DNA of 64,000 nucleotides from Sphingobium sp. B2D3C (GTDB lineage: Bacteria; Pseudomonadota; Alphaproteobacteria; Sphingomonadales; Sphingomonadaceae), in contig NZ_JAOQOK010000001.1 in NCBI RefSeq assembly GCF_025961835.1, forward strand, positions 1,550,001 to 1,614,000, in the 5' to 3' direction. The stretch's first letter is position 1. Every line of letters begins with the position of its first letter. Under the pieces are notes generated by a model, which worked only from the letters and a program-made list of their open reading frames with translations, was not told the origin of the DNA and did no database searches. A program made the position numbers and the translations under genes. Below, in pieces: positions 54,723 to 62,073 of this stretch.

Positions 54723-55400
54723 TCAGCCGAGACGCAGCGCGTCTTCGGGCGAGAAATTGCCGAGGGCGGTCATGAGCTGGGCGTTGCCGCCACTCGCGGG
54801 GGACTGGACGGCGGCGATGCTAGCCCAGGTCGCGATGCCGGCCGGCGTCGCGCCGCGCACCTTGACCTGCAGCGCCTGCCCGCCAATCACATTGCCGGCG
54901 TCGTCCCGGCCGTCCCAGAAGAAGGGCACATTGCCCTTGGATTGGGCGCCGAGATCGAAGCTCTGGACGACCTTGCCGCTGGCATCGACCAGATCGATCG
55001 ATACGTTCGAGGCGTCGGCGCCCAGCGCGATCTCGCCGGCATAAGCGCCGGTGCGGTCGGGCGTGGCGATGTTGCTCTCGACCAGCATCGACTTGCCGAT
55101 CCAGCCGGCCGCGTCGGAGAGGCGCGCGCCGGACACAGAGTCCGCGATCTGGCTGAGCAGGGATGTCGATTGCGACTGCGAGGCCAGCGACGACATTTGC
55201 GCCATCTGCGTGACCATCTGATTGTTGTCCATCGGCTGGAACGGGTCCTGATGCTGCATCTGCGTGGTGAGCAGGCGCAGGAAGCCGTTCATGTCGATCG
55301 AGGCGTTGGACTTCGCGCTCGTCTCGGCAAGGTTCCGGTTGGTGAACGCCGTGTTGCTATCCACCGCCCAGGGACTGGTGTTGGTCGTCACTGCTGTCAT
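54723..55400 (-). CDS. flgD: Flagellar hook assembly scaffold FlgD
   Basis: A 225-residue hook-cap protein. The N-terminal part has MNGFLRLLTTQMQHQDPFQPMDN near residue 37-60 (family core FLRLLTTQMQHQDPF), and the C-terminal half is the Tudor/Ig-like domain with NVPFFWDGRDDAGNVIGGQ. The start MTAVTTNTSPW overlaps the flgC stop by four bases. A longer frame inside flgC is a shadow. Confidence 0.95.
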   Translation of the reverse strand: MTAVTTNTSPWAVDSNTAFTNRNLAETSAKSNASIDMNGFLRLLTTQMQHQDPFQPMDNNQMVTQMAQMSSLASQSQSTSLLSQIADSVSGARLSDAAGWIGKSMLVESNIATPDRTGAYAGEIALGADASNVSIDLVDASGKVVQSFDLGAQSKGNVPFFWDGRDDAGNVIGGQALQVKVRGATPAGIATWASIAAVQSPASGGNAQLMTALGNFSPEDALRLG

Positions 55401-55807
55401 TTGCCGAGCCTGATTGTTTCGAGGATGAGGGATTTGGCGGTCTGGAGGACCTGCACATTGTTCTGGTACATGCGCGCGCTCTCGACCATTTCGACGAGTT
55501 CGGCGCTGGTATCGACGCCGGCTTCCCACACATCGCCATTGGCATCGGCCAGCGGATGGCCGGGCTCATGCCGCTTGGTGGCGGGCGTGTCCGAAGTCAC
55601 GACGTTATCGACCTTGACCGTGGCGACGCCCGGCTTCTCGACTACGGTGGAAAAGACCGGGCGGATCGCGCGATAGGCCTTGTCCTCGCTGCCCGTGACC
55701 GAGCCGGCATTGGCGAGGTTGGACGCGGTGGCGTTGAGGCGCACGAGCTGCGCGGACATGGCGCGCCCGGCGATGTCGAAAACGTTCATGGGCTTATCCA
55801 TGCTCAT
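55397..55807 (-). CDS. flgC: Flagellar proximal rod protein FlgC
   Basis: A 136-residue rod protein with NVFDIAGRAMSAQLVRLN and the ATASNLANAGS motif, and a C-terminal SAELVEMVESARMYQNNVQ. The start at 55807 overlaps the flgB stop (ATGA); Met codons six and 18 bases later are alternatives. Confidence 0.95.
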   Translation of the reverse strand: MSMDKPMNVFDIAGRAMSAQLVRLNATASNLANAGSVTGSEDKAYRAIRPVFSTVVEKPGVATVKVDNVVTSDTPATKRHEPGHPLADANGDVWEAGVDTSAELVEMVESARMYQNNVQVLQTAKSLILETIRLGK

Positions 55808-56160
55808 TCTCCCCGCAGCGCGCGCGTGATGGTGTTGAGCCGGCCCTCGAGGAAGGAGAGCGTGGTGCGGTACTTCACCGCATTCTCCGCGAAGAGCGTC
55901 TGCTCGGTCGACATCTCGACGGTGTTGCCATCGCTGCTCGCCTGCAGCGGCACGCGATAGCCCATTGCCGTTTCCAGCGCGCCGGTCACCGAGCCCTGCT
56001 GGCTGGTGGCGCTGGCGAGCGCCTTCTCGAAATCGATGTCGCGCGCCTTGTACCCGGGGGTCGAGGCGTTCGCGATATTGGAGGCAAGCAGCTCCAGCCG
56101 CTGCGAGCGCAGCGCCAGTGCCTTGCCATGGATGCCGAACAATGCGTCGTCGAACGACAT
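55804..56160 (-). CDS. flgB: Flagellar proximal rod protein FlgB
   Basis: A 118-residue rod protein and the first gene of the flgBCDEFGHIJKL run. It shows LALRSQRLELLASNIANASTPGYKARD (core SNIANASTPGYKARD near residue 27) and a C-terminal helix ending FLEGRLNTITRALRGE. A canonical sigma-54 promoter lies 96-112 bp upstream, and paired enhancer-like sites lie further up. Confidence 0.95.
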   Translation of the reverse strand: MSFDDALFGIHGKALALRSQRLELLASNIANASTPGYKARDIDFEKALASATSQQGSVTGALETAMGYRVPLQASSDGNTVEMSTEQTLFAENAVKYRTTLSFLEGRLNTITRALRGE

Positions 56161-56255
56161 TTTTTCGTGCCTTCCCTAAAAGTCCGTGGGCCGCATCCGT
56201 TCTGACCGGTTGAAACTGGTCCGGTTCCGGCACGACCCATGCCCACGGGTATGGA

Positions 56256-56272
56256 TTGCAAATGCCGTGCCA
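56256..56272 (-). promoter_or_regulatory. Sigma-54 promoter of the flgB operon
   Basis: On the minus strand TGGCACG-GCAT-TTGCA matches the RpoN -24/-12 consensus (TGGCACG-N4-TTGCW) with the invariant GG and GC at the right spacing, about 96-112 bp before flgB. Confidence 0.9.
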
Positions 56273-56347
56273 AACCAAATTGCCGCCGGCTGAGGCCGCG
56301 CGGACATGAGGATTTCCGCGCCTTTTGCGCAGGCGGGCGGCAAGGGT

Positions 56348-56385
56348 GGCAATGTTTTGCCGGTTGGCGGCAGAGTTTTGCCGGT
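56348..56385. promoter_or_regulatory. Two FlbD/ftr-like enhancer sites in tandem
   Basis: GGCAATGTTTTGCCGGT (56348-56364) and GGCAGAGTTTTGCCGGT (56369-56385) match at 15 of 17 positions and are 21 bases apart, two helical turns. Each is an inverted repeat (GGCAA-N4-TTGCC in the first). Read on the minus strand they give CCGGCAAAA-type cores like the Caulobacter ftr elements bound by FlbD. They lie about 76-113 bp upstream of the flgB sigma-54 promoter, a normal enhancer distance, and just before the plus-strand stator-like gene. Confidence 0.7.
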
Positions 56386-56413
56386 GCGCACGTGCGCCCG
56401 GCAGCATGGGGGG

Positions 56414-57109
56414 ATGAGCGGGACCATGTCGGATGTTGTGGGGTTGGATATTCTCGGCCACGTCTTCGCGCCGCTGCCCCTGCTGATGGTGCTGGGCGGC
56501 GCGATCATGATCGCACTTGCGCAGGTCGGGTTCGGCACGGGTTTTCGCGCCCTGGCTTCCCTGCGCCCGCTGCTGACCGCGCGCCCGGATGATGAACGCG
56601 ACAATGCCCGCGCCCTGCTGTTCAAGGTCGAGGCCGTCGCGCAGCTCAAGGGCCTGGCCCGCGCCGACCGGCTGGAAAGCACCCACTCCTTCGTCAACCA
56701 GACCCTCACCACCCTCGCCAATGCCGCAGATGCCGAGCATTTCGCGCTCTGGGTCCATCAGGCGATCCATGATCGCCGTGCCCGTCACGAGCGGGTCATC
56801 GCCTTCTGGAACGCGTTGGCCGATGCCGCGCCGGCCGTCGGCATGGCAGGCACGATCGTCGGCCTGATCGGCATGTTTGCGCAGATGAGCGACCCGGCGG
56901 CTATCGGCCCGTTCATGGCGCTAGCGCTGATGACGACGCTGCACGGCCTGATCCTCGCTAACGCCATTGCCGGGCCCATCGCCAACCGCCTGTCCGCACT
57001 CTCCGAGCGGGAGATTGGCTGGCAGCAGGCCATGGCGGACCGGATGATCGCTATCGCCCGTCGGGAAGCCAATCCGTTCCAGCGTGCCAGCATTCGCGAG
57101 GTCGCCTGA
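56414..57109 (+). CDS. MotA/TolQ/ExbB-like proton channel subunit
   Basis: A 231-residue membrane protein. Only three membrane segments are evident: about residues 17-38, 139-158 (AVGMAGTIVGLIGMF) and 166-190 (LMTTLHGLILANAIAGP), with a large cytoplasmic part between the first and second. That is the TolQ/ExbB topology, yet the last two segments resemble MotA, including the conserved Pro region. It overlaps the MotB-like gene by one base and diverges from flgB. The frame extends 108 bases upstream across the enhancer sites, so the ATG at 56414 (or 56426) was chosen. Its role is unproven; a second stator is the leading idea. Confidence 0.72.
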   Translation: MSGTMSDVVGLDILGHVFAPLPLLMVLGGAIMIALAQVGFGTGFRALASLRPLLTARPDDERDNARALLFKVEAVAQLKGLARADRLESTHSFVNQTLTTLANAADAEHFALWVHQAIHDRRARHERVIAFWNALADAAPAVGMAGTIVGLIGMFAQMSDPAAIGPFMALALMTTLHGLILANAIAGPIANRLSALSEREIGWQQAMADRMIAIARREANPFQRASIREVA

Positions 57110-57603
57110 TGTCGGCGCAGCCGCGCCAAAACCGCGCGCGCTGGGCGCTGAGCTTCGCGGACCTGTGCCTGCTGCTGCTCGCCTTCTTCGCGCTGCTGCA
57201 GTCCAACCAGACCACGCGTGAGACGGCGCTGGCGGGGATTGGCAGCTACTTCGGCGCGTTCGAGGCGCCGCGCCAGGCCGATCTCGTCGCGCAAGAGCTG
57301 TTCGAGCCTGGCGAGGCTCTGCTCAACCCCGCCGGTCGCGCCGCTCTGCTAAAAGCGGCAGAACCCATCATGCACGAGAACAAGATCGTGCGAATTCAGT
57401 CCATTGGCCTCGACTCCGGCGATCATCGCTTCGACGCCTGGGATCTGGCGGCAGCGCGCCTCGGCGCCGTCGCCCGAACCCTGGTCGCCGCCGGAGTGCC
57501 GGAAAAGCGCCTGCGGATCGCAGGCCTCGCCGAACGCGCTGATGACAGCGCACCCGGCAAGCAGACTATCAGGATCACCGAACTGGCTGAAGCCGACCGG
57601 TAA
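57109..57603 (+). CDS. Minimal MotB-like OmpA-family protein
   Basis: A 164-residue protein with one membrane helix starting LSFADLCLLLLAFF, whose Asp18 matches the proton-binding Asp of MotB and ExbD. A short linker leads to a reduced OmpA-like domain (about residues 68-160) with IQSIGLDSGDHRFD and the helix DLAAARLGAVARTL, where the Arg of the peptidoglycan-binding motif is kept but the Asn/Ser residues are not. It is less than half the length of the main MotB at 45.7-46.8 kb. It is translationally coupled to the MotA/ExbB-like gene, and flgA follows. Confidence 0.72.
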   Translation: MSAQPRQNRARWALSFADLCLLLLAFFALLQSNQTTRETALAGIGSYFGAFEAPRQADLVAQELFEPGEALLNPAGRAALLKAAEPIMHENKIVRIQSIGLDSGDHRFDAWDLAAARLGAVARTLVAAGVPEKRLRIAGLAERADDSAPGKQTIRITELAEADR

Positions 57604-57611
57604 CATGCGTC

Positions 57612-57627
57612 TGGCACGGACCTTGCT
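57612..57627 (+). promoter_or_regulatory. Sigma-54 promoter of flgA
   Basis: TGGCACG-GACC-TTGCT is an exact match to the RpoN consensus, starting 8 bp after the MotB-like stop and ending 34 bp before the GTG of flgA. Its position inside the longer flgA frame argues for the GTG start at 57662. Confidence 0.9.
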
Positions 57628-57661
57628 GTGTTTGTTCCGACCATGCATCGGAGCAAGTGAC

Positions 57662-58225
57662 GTGACGATTGAACGCCTGACCTTCCCAAAGCGCGCTGCC
57701 CTCATCGCAGCCCTGCTGCTCAGCGCGATCGCGCTTACCAGCATCCACGCGCCGGCGAAGGCGCAGAGTTTCGAGAATCTGGACCGGCTGGACAGCTTGG
57801 TTGCGGCCAGCCTCGGCGCCAATCTCGGCCAGCCGGGCGGCCCACTGGCGCCCATCGATCGCCGCCTGAAACTGGCACCCTGCCCGCAGACACCGACGGT
57901 CGAAACCCCGCAGATGAACGCCGCGACGGTTGCCTGCCCCAGCCTCGGCTGGCGCATCCGCGTGCCGCTGCTGGTCAACCGGCAGGCCGGCAATCCTCAG
58001 CAAAACGGCCGTTTTTCCGAGGCCGCGAGCGGCGCGCCGGTCGTCAAGAAGGGCGATCCAGTTCAGCTGGTCGCGGGCAATGAGAGCTTCAGCATTTCCC
58101 GCATGATGATCGCGGATGAAGACGGCGCGCCCGGTGCGCTGATCCGCGTGCGGGAAGAACCGCGCGCCACGCCTGTCATGGCCCGTGTCGAGCGGACGGG
58201 TGTTGTTCGTATTCCCGGCATTTAA
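57662..58225 (+). CDS. flgA: P-ring assembly chaperone FlgA
   Basis: A 187-residue periplasmic protein that helps FlgI polymerise into the P ring. A signal peptide ends AKA near residue 30. The mature protein includes two Cys (LAPCPQTP and ATVACPSLGWRIRVPLLV) and the C-terminal SAF-like domain with VVKKGDPVQLVAG and VMARVERTGVVRIPGI. The GTG start has a GGAG site eight bases upstream and lies just downstream of the sigma-54 promoter; an ATG at 57605 would precede that promoter. Confidence 0.88.
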   Translation: MTIERLTFPKRAALIAALLLSAIALTSIHAPAKAQSFENLDRLDSLVAASLGANLGQPGGPLAPIDRRLKLAPCPQTPTVETPQMNAATVACPSLGWRIRVPLLVNRQAGNPQQNGRFSEAASGAPVVKKGDPVQLVAGNESFSISRMMIADEDGAPGALIRVREEPRATPVMARVERTGVVRIPGI

Positions 58226-58248
58226 ACTTTCCTGAACTGATCCGTTTA
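58223..58248 (+). promoter_or_regulatory. Possible sigma-28-like promoter before flgM
   Basis: TAAA followed after 14 bases by TCCGTTTA partly matches the FliA consensus (5 of 8 in the -10 part) but with 14 instead of 15 bases between. It would begin within the flgA stop and lies about 31 bp before flgM. Confidence 0.3.
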
Positions 58249-58278
58249 TAGTACGGATTGGACAGAAAGGACGTTGGA

Positions 58279-58566
58279 ATGATCAAGTCTGTTGGCCAGG
58301 CGACGAGCGCCGCAGTAGAGGCAGCCAAGCTGCGCGATGCTGCACAAGCCCGCTCCGCTGCGCCAGTCAGCGCCGAGCCTGCGCCTGCGAAGGCGGCGGA
58401 ATCGGCAGCCACCCCCGCCGCGCGCATGGCCGCGCAGGGCGCCCCGGTGGACATGGACCGGATCAACCGCGTCAAGCAGGCCATTGCTTCGGGCCAATAT
58501 CCGGTCGATGCCGACAAGATCGCCGATCGCATGATCGACCTCGATCTTCCTCATCTGCGCGCCTGA
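58279..58566 (+). CDS. flgM: Anti-sigma-28 factor FlgM
   Basis: A 95-residue mostly unstructured protein with an Ala/Pro-rich middle and the FlgM C-terminal helices DMDRINRVKQAIASGQYPVD and ADRMIDLDLPHL, which bind FliA. FlgM holds sigma-28 inactive until the hook-basal body is complete and FlgM is exported. An AAAGGA ribosome site precedes the ATG at 58279. The fliA gene it controls is 3.8 kb downstream. Confidence 0.9.
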   Translation: MIKSVGQATSAAVEAAKLRDAAQARSAAPVSAEPAPAKAAESAATPAARMAAQGAPVDMDRINRVKQAIASGQYPVDADKIADRMIDLDLPHLRA

Positions 58567-58577
58567 ACGTGCCCCAA

Positions 58578-58886
58578 ATGAACCTGTCCATCATCGAGAA
58601 TTTCGCGGCCGCGACCGGTTCGCTCCGGGTTGCCATGCAAAGCGCCGACCCGCAGGCCATCGAAACGGCAATGGACCTGTTCCGCATATCGCTCGATGCG
58701 ATCAAATCCATCGAGACCTGGGAGCGTGATCCTGCGATCAAGGCGCGGTTTAGCGACCTGATCGAGGAGCTGGATTCTTCGCGCATGCTCGCCTGCCTGC
58801 TCGGCGATATGACCACGCAGATGCACGGCGCGATCGCCGATCGCGATCTGGACGTGCCCCAGCCGCTGTACCAGCGCGCCGGCTGA
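58578..58886 (+). CDS. Probable FlgN-like export chaperone
   Basis: A 102-residue, mainly helical cytoplasmic protein with no membrane segment, just 11 bp after flgM. Its size, helical character and position match FlgN, the chaperone for FlgK and FlgL, but sequence similarity is weak, so the symbol is withheld. A GTG three codons earlier is an alternative start. Confidence 0.5.
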   Translation: MNLSIIENFAAATGSLRVAMQSADPQAIETAMDLFRISLDAIKSIETWERDPAIKARFSDLIEELDSSRMLACLLGDMTTQMHGAIADRDLDVPQPLYQRAG

Positions 58887-58986
58887 GCTTCGGCTCGACC
58901 CGGATATCCCGACTTTCACGTTAAGCCCGCTGCGCCCTGTGGGCGTGTCGCCGCGCGTCTTATCGTCCCAAAAGTCCCGATCCGCC

Positions 58987-58993
58987 GTTAACC
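58987..58993 (+). promoter_or_regulatory. GTTAACC motif next to the sltF-like promoter
   Basis: The motif lies six bases upstream of the -24 element at 58999. It resembles the CtrA half-site seen elsewhere in intergenic DNA of this window. Overlapping control of a sigma-54 promoter would be plausible but is not shown. Confidence 0.3.
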
Positions 58994-58998
58994 AATTC

Positions 58999-59014
58999 TG
59001 GCACGCATCTTGCT
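58999..59014 (+). promoter_or_regulatory. Sigma-54 promoter of the flagellar transglycosylase-flhA run
   Basis: TGGCACG-CATC-TTGCT is an exact RpoN-type promoter 39 bp before the transglycosylase ATG. A run of T bases follows the -12 part. Confidence 0.9.
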
Positions 59015-59052
59015 TTTTGACCCCCGGTACCAACGGGAGATCATAAGTCGCC

Positions 59053-59886
59053 ATGTCCGTGAATGGACTGACCACCAACTCGGCCCAGGGCAGCAATGCC
59101 GCCAGGGTGACGCAGGCCATTGCCAAGGCCAGCAGTCGCACCGGCGTGGATTTCAATTATCTGATGAGCCAGGCGCATGTGGAAAGCGCGCTGAACCCGA
59201 CGGCGCGCGCGCGCACCTCTAGTGCGACCGGCCTCTACCAGTTTATCGACCAGAGCTGGCTTTCCATCGTCAACGACCATGGCGCGAAATACGGCATGGA
59301 CTGGGCGTCCAACGCCATTGAGCGCACGGCGAACGGGCGGTACGTGGTTTCGGACCCGGCCCTGCGCCAGCAGATCCTCGACCTGCGCAATCATCCCGAG
59401 ACGGCCTCGATCATGGCGGCCGAGCTGGCCACCGACAATCGCGCCTATCTTGAAGAGCGGATCGGCCGACCGGCCGAGGCGGTCGATCTCTACCTCGCCC
59501 ATTTCCTCGGTGCAGGTGGCGCAGCGAAATTCCTTACGACGATGGCGCAGGCGCCCGACGCCTCCGGCGCCGCTCTGTTTCCCGCCGCCGCGCGGGCCAA
59601 TGCCTCGGTGTTCTTCGACCGGCAGGGCAATGCCCGCAGCCTGACGGACATCCGCGCGAGCTTCGCGCAGAAGCTGGCGGCGGGCGGTCAGGCCGCCGGC
59701 AGTGCGGCAAGCGATATGGCGATGGACGGCACGCAGACCGTGATGCCCGCCGACTATGTCCGCATCGCGCAGGAGCGGCTGACGATGAACCAGACACTGA
59801 GCGAAAAGCAGCCCTATCCCGAATTCGCGCCGCGCGCTGAAACCGCACGGCTCGCTTACCTCATGCTCGCCACCCTCGGAAGGTAA
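59053..59886 (+). CDS. Flagellar lytic transglycosylase
   Basis: A 277-residue protein with an SLT-like domain near its N-terminus. The catalytic Glu is near residue 44 in AHVESALNP, and ATGLYQFIDQSWL near 58-70 is the second block. No classical signal peptide is visible, so it may be exported by the flagellar system or by the rod scaffold. It probably supplies the cell-wall opening activity that the short FlgJ lacks. It has its own sigma-54 promoter and precedes flhA by 9 bp. Confidence 0.8.
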   Translation: MSVNGLTTNSAQGSNAARVTQAIAKASSRTGVDFNYLMSQAHVESALNPTARARTSSATGLYQFIDQSWLSIVNDHGAKYGMDWASNAIERTANGRYVVSDPALRQQILDLRNHPETASIMAAELATDNRAYLEERIGRPAEAVDLYLAHFLGAGGAAKFLTTMAQAPDASGAALFPAAARANASVFFDRQGNARSLTDIRASFAQKLAAGGQAAGSAASDMAMDGTQTVMPADYVRIAQERLTMNQTLSEKQPYPEFAPRAETARLAYLMLATLGR

Positions 59887-59895
59887 TCGCCAGCC

Positions 59896-62001
59896 ATGAC
59901 GCGCAACGACATCAACGGCAGCATCTGGAAGAACTCGGCGCGCGGGGCAGCCCTGCCCTTCGCTATCCTGCTGCTCGTCATGTTCATGGTGGTGCCGGTG
60001 CCGGTGCTGCTGCTGGATATCGGCTTCGTCGGCAACATCATGATCAGCCTTGCAGTGCTGATGATCGCGCTGAACGCTGCCAAGCCGCTCGATTTCTCCA
60101 GCTTTCCGACCGTGCTGCTGCTCGCCACGCTGCTGCGCCTCGCGCTCAACGTCGCCTCGACGCGCATTGTGCTGGTCAACGGCCATAATGGATCGGACGC
60201 GGCCGGCCATGTGATCGAGGCGTTCGGCAATTTCATGATCGGCGGCGACTATGTCGTCGGCATTTTCGTGTTCGCGATCCTGATGATCATCAACCTGGTG
60301 GTTATCACCAAGGGCGCGGGCCGTGTGTCGGAAGTCTCCGCCCGCTTCACCCTCGATGCCCTGCCCGGCAAGCAGATGGCCATCGATGCTGATCTCAACG
60401 CCGGTCTGCTGACCGCGGAGCAGGCCAAGGTCCGCCGGCAGGAAGTCGCGACCGAGGCGGACTTCTACGGCTCGATGGACGGTGCCTCCAAGTTCGTGAA
60501 GGGCGACGCCGTCGCCGGCGTCCTGATCCTCGTCATCAATATCCTTGGCGGCATCACCCTGGGTCTGGTCAGCCATGATCTCTCCATCGGGCAAGCCGCG
60601 CAGACCTACATCCTGCTGGCCATCGGCGACGCGCTCGTGGCGCAGGTGCCGGCGCTGCTGCTCTCCATCGCCGCAGCCGCGATCGTGACCCGGGTCACGT
60701 CCGAGCATGACCTCTCCGGCCAGATCTCCAGCCAGTTCGGCCACAGCCGCGCCTGGGTGCCGGTTGCCAGCATTCTCACGGTGCTCGGCATCGTGCCGGG
60801 CATGCCGCACCTCATCATCCTGCCTGCTGCCGGCCTCGCCTGGTTCATCGCGTGGAAACTGCGCAAGGCCGCCAAGGCCCGCAGCGAGGCACCGGCGGAA
60901 CCGGCGGTGGTCGAAAATCCTGCCCACATCGAGTGGAGCGACGTTTCCGACGGCGCCGCGCTCGGCCTGGAAATCGGCTATGGCCTGATCTCGCTGGTCG
61001 ACGAGCGCAAGGAGGCGCCGCTGATCGGCCGGATCAGCGGCATTCGCCGCCAGCTCTCGCGCGAACTGGGCTTTGTGGTGCCGATGATCCGGGTGAAGGA
61101 CAATCTCGCGCTCGGCCCGAACCAGTATCGCATCACCATCGCCGGTGTGGTGGTTGGCGAGGACGAGATTTTCCCCGATAGCCTGTTGGCGCTCGACAGC
61201 GGCGACATCACCCAGCGGATCGAGGGTCGCGCCGCGCAGGACCCGACCTTCGGGCTTGACGCGGTGTGGATTCCGATGGAGCGGCGCAGCGAAGCGGTCG
61301 TCTCCGGCTATACCGTCGTCGACCCGTCGACGGTGATCGCCACGCACATCAATCATCTCATCCTGCAGAACGCCGCTGAGCTGTTCGGCATGGACGAGGC
61401 CAAGAAGCTGCTGGACACGCTGCGCGAAGTCACGCCGCAACTTGTCGATGGCCTCACGCCCAATCCGCTGAGCCTCGCGCAGATCGCCGCGCTGTGCCGC
61501 GGGCTGCTCATCGAGGGCATTCCGCTCAAGGACTTCCGTCGTATCGCCGAAGCCATGGTGATCGTTGCGCGCGGGGACATGTCCACCGACGCGCTCATCG
61601 AGGCGGTCCGCCAGCGCATTGGCTCGCTGATCATCCAGAGCATCGTGCCAGTGAAGGCGCCGCTGCCGGTGCTCACGCTGGATGGCGAACTTGAGGGCCT
61701 GCTCGCTCAGGCTATGCGCGTCGGCGCCGATGCCCACCACCCCATCGAGCCGGCGCTGGCCCAGCGCCTGATCGAACAGGTGAGCGAGGCGGCCCGTCCG
61801 CTCATGGCACAGGCCCGCAACTTTGCGATCGTGACCTCGCCGGTGGCGCGCCGCGCCCTCTCCCGCCTGTTCCGCCCGCATCTACCCGACGTTCCGGTGC
61901 TCTCCTTCCTGGAAATCCCGGATGGCAAGGCCGTGGAAGTCGTCGCAGTGGTCGGCAACGAGACACGCATCCACCAGGTCGAGCGGCTGCAGGCGGCATG
62001 A
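59896..62001 (+). CDS. flhA: Flagellar type III export gate protein FlhA
   Basis: A 701-residue export-gate protein. The N-terminal half has eight membrane segments and the FHIPEP-type region with ATLLRLALNVASTR near residue 76-89, plus VSARFTLDALPGKQMAIDADL. The C-terminal cytoplasmic ring domain (about 350-700) docks substrates and chaperones such as FlgN. Length is standard. It follows the transglycosylase by 9 bp and precedes fliA by 72 bp. Confidence 0.97.
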   Translation: MTRNDINGSIWKNSARGAALPFAILLLVMFMVVPVPVLLLDIGFVGNIMISLAVLMIALNAAKPLDFSSFPTVLLLATLLRLALNVASTRIVLVNGHNGSDAAGHVIEAFGNFMIGGDYVVGIFVFAILMIINLVVITKGAGRVSEVSARFTLDALPGKQMAIDADLNAGLLTAEQAKVRRQEVATEADFYGSMDGASKFVKGDAVAGVLILVINILGGITLGLVSHDLSIGQAAQTYILLAIGDALVAQVPALLLSIAAAAIVTRVTSEHDLSGQISSQFGHSRAWVPVASILTVLGIVPGMPHLIILPAAGLAWFIAWKLRKAAKARSEAPAEPAVVENPAHIEWSDVSDGAALGLEIGYGLISLVDERKEAPLIGRISGIRRQLSRELGFVVPMIRVKDNLALGPNQYRITIAGVVVGEDEIFPDSLLALDSGDITQRIEGRAAQDPTFGLDAVWIPMERRSEAVVSGYTVVDPSTVIATHINHLILQNAAELFGMDEAKKLLDTLREVTPQLVDGLTPNPLSLAQIAALCRGLLIEGIPLKDFRRIAEAMVIVARGDMSTDALIEAVRQRIGSLIIQSIVPVKAPLPVLTLDGELEGLLAQAMRVGADAHHPIEPALAQRLIEQVSEAARPLMAQARNFAIVTSPVARRALSRLFRPHLPDVPVLSFLEIPDGKAVEVVAVVGNETRIHQVERLQAA

Positions 62002-62073
62002 CGATATTGCGCAGCATAATCCGCACACGCCTCCGCCCTGCTCGGAAATTCCCGGTTAAACCTTTCAGCATAG

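Noticed and set aside
56306..56413. N-terminal extension of the MotA/ExbB-like protein
   Set aside because: The added residues are not family-like, and the stretch contains the paired enhancer sites.
57605..58225. Longer FlgA from ATG 57605
   Set aside because: An exact sigma-54 promoter lies at 57612-57627, downstream of that ATG, and no ribosome site precedes it. The GTG at 57662 has a good one.
59041..61881. A 946-residue minus-strand frame opposite the transglycosylase and flhA
   Set aside because: It covers two well-supported plus-strand genes, is rich in Arg, Asp and His as expected of antisense frames, and has no domain signal.
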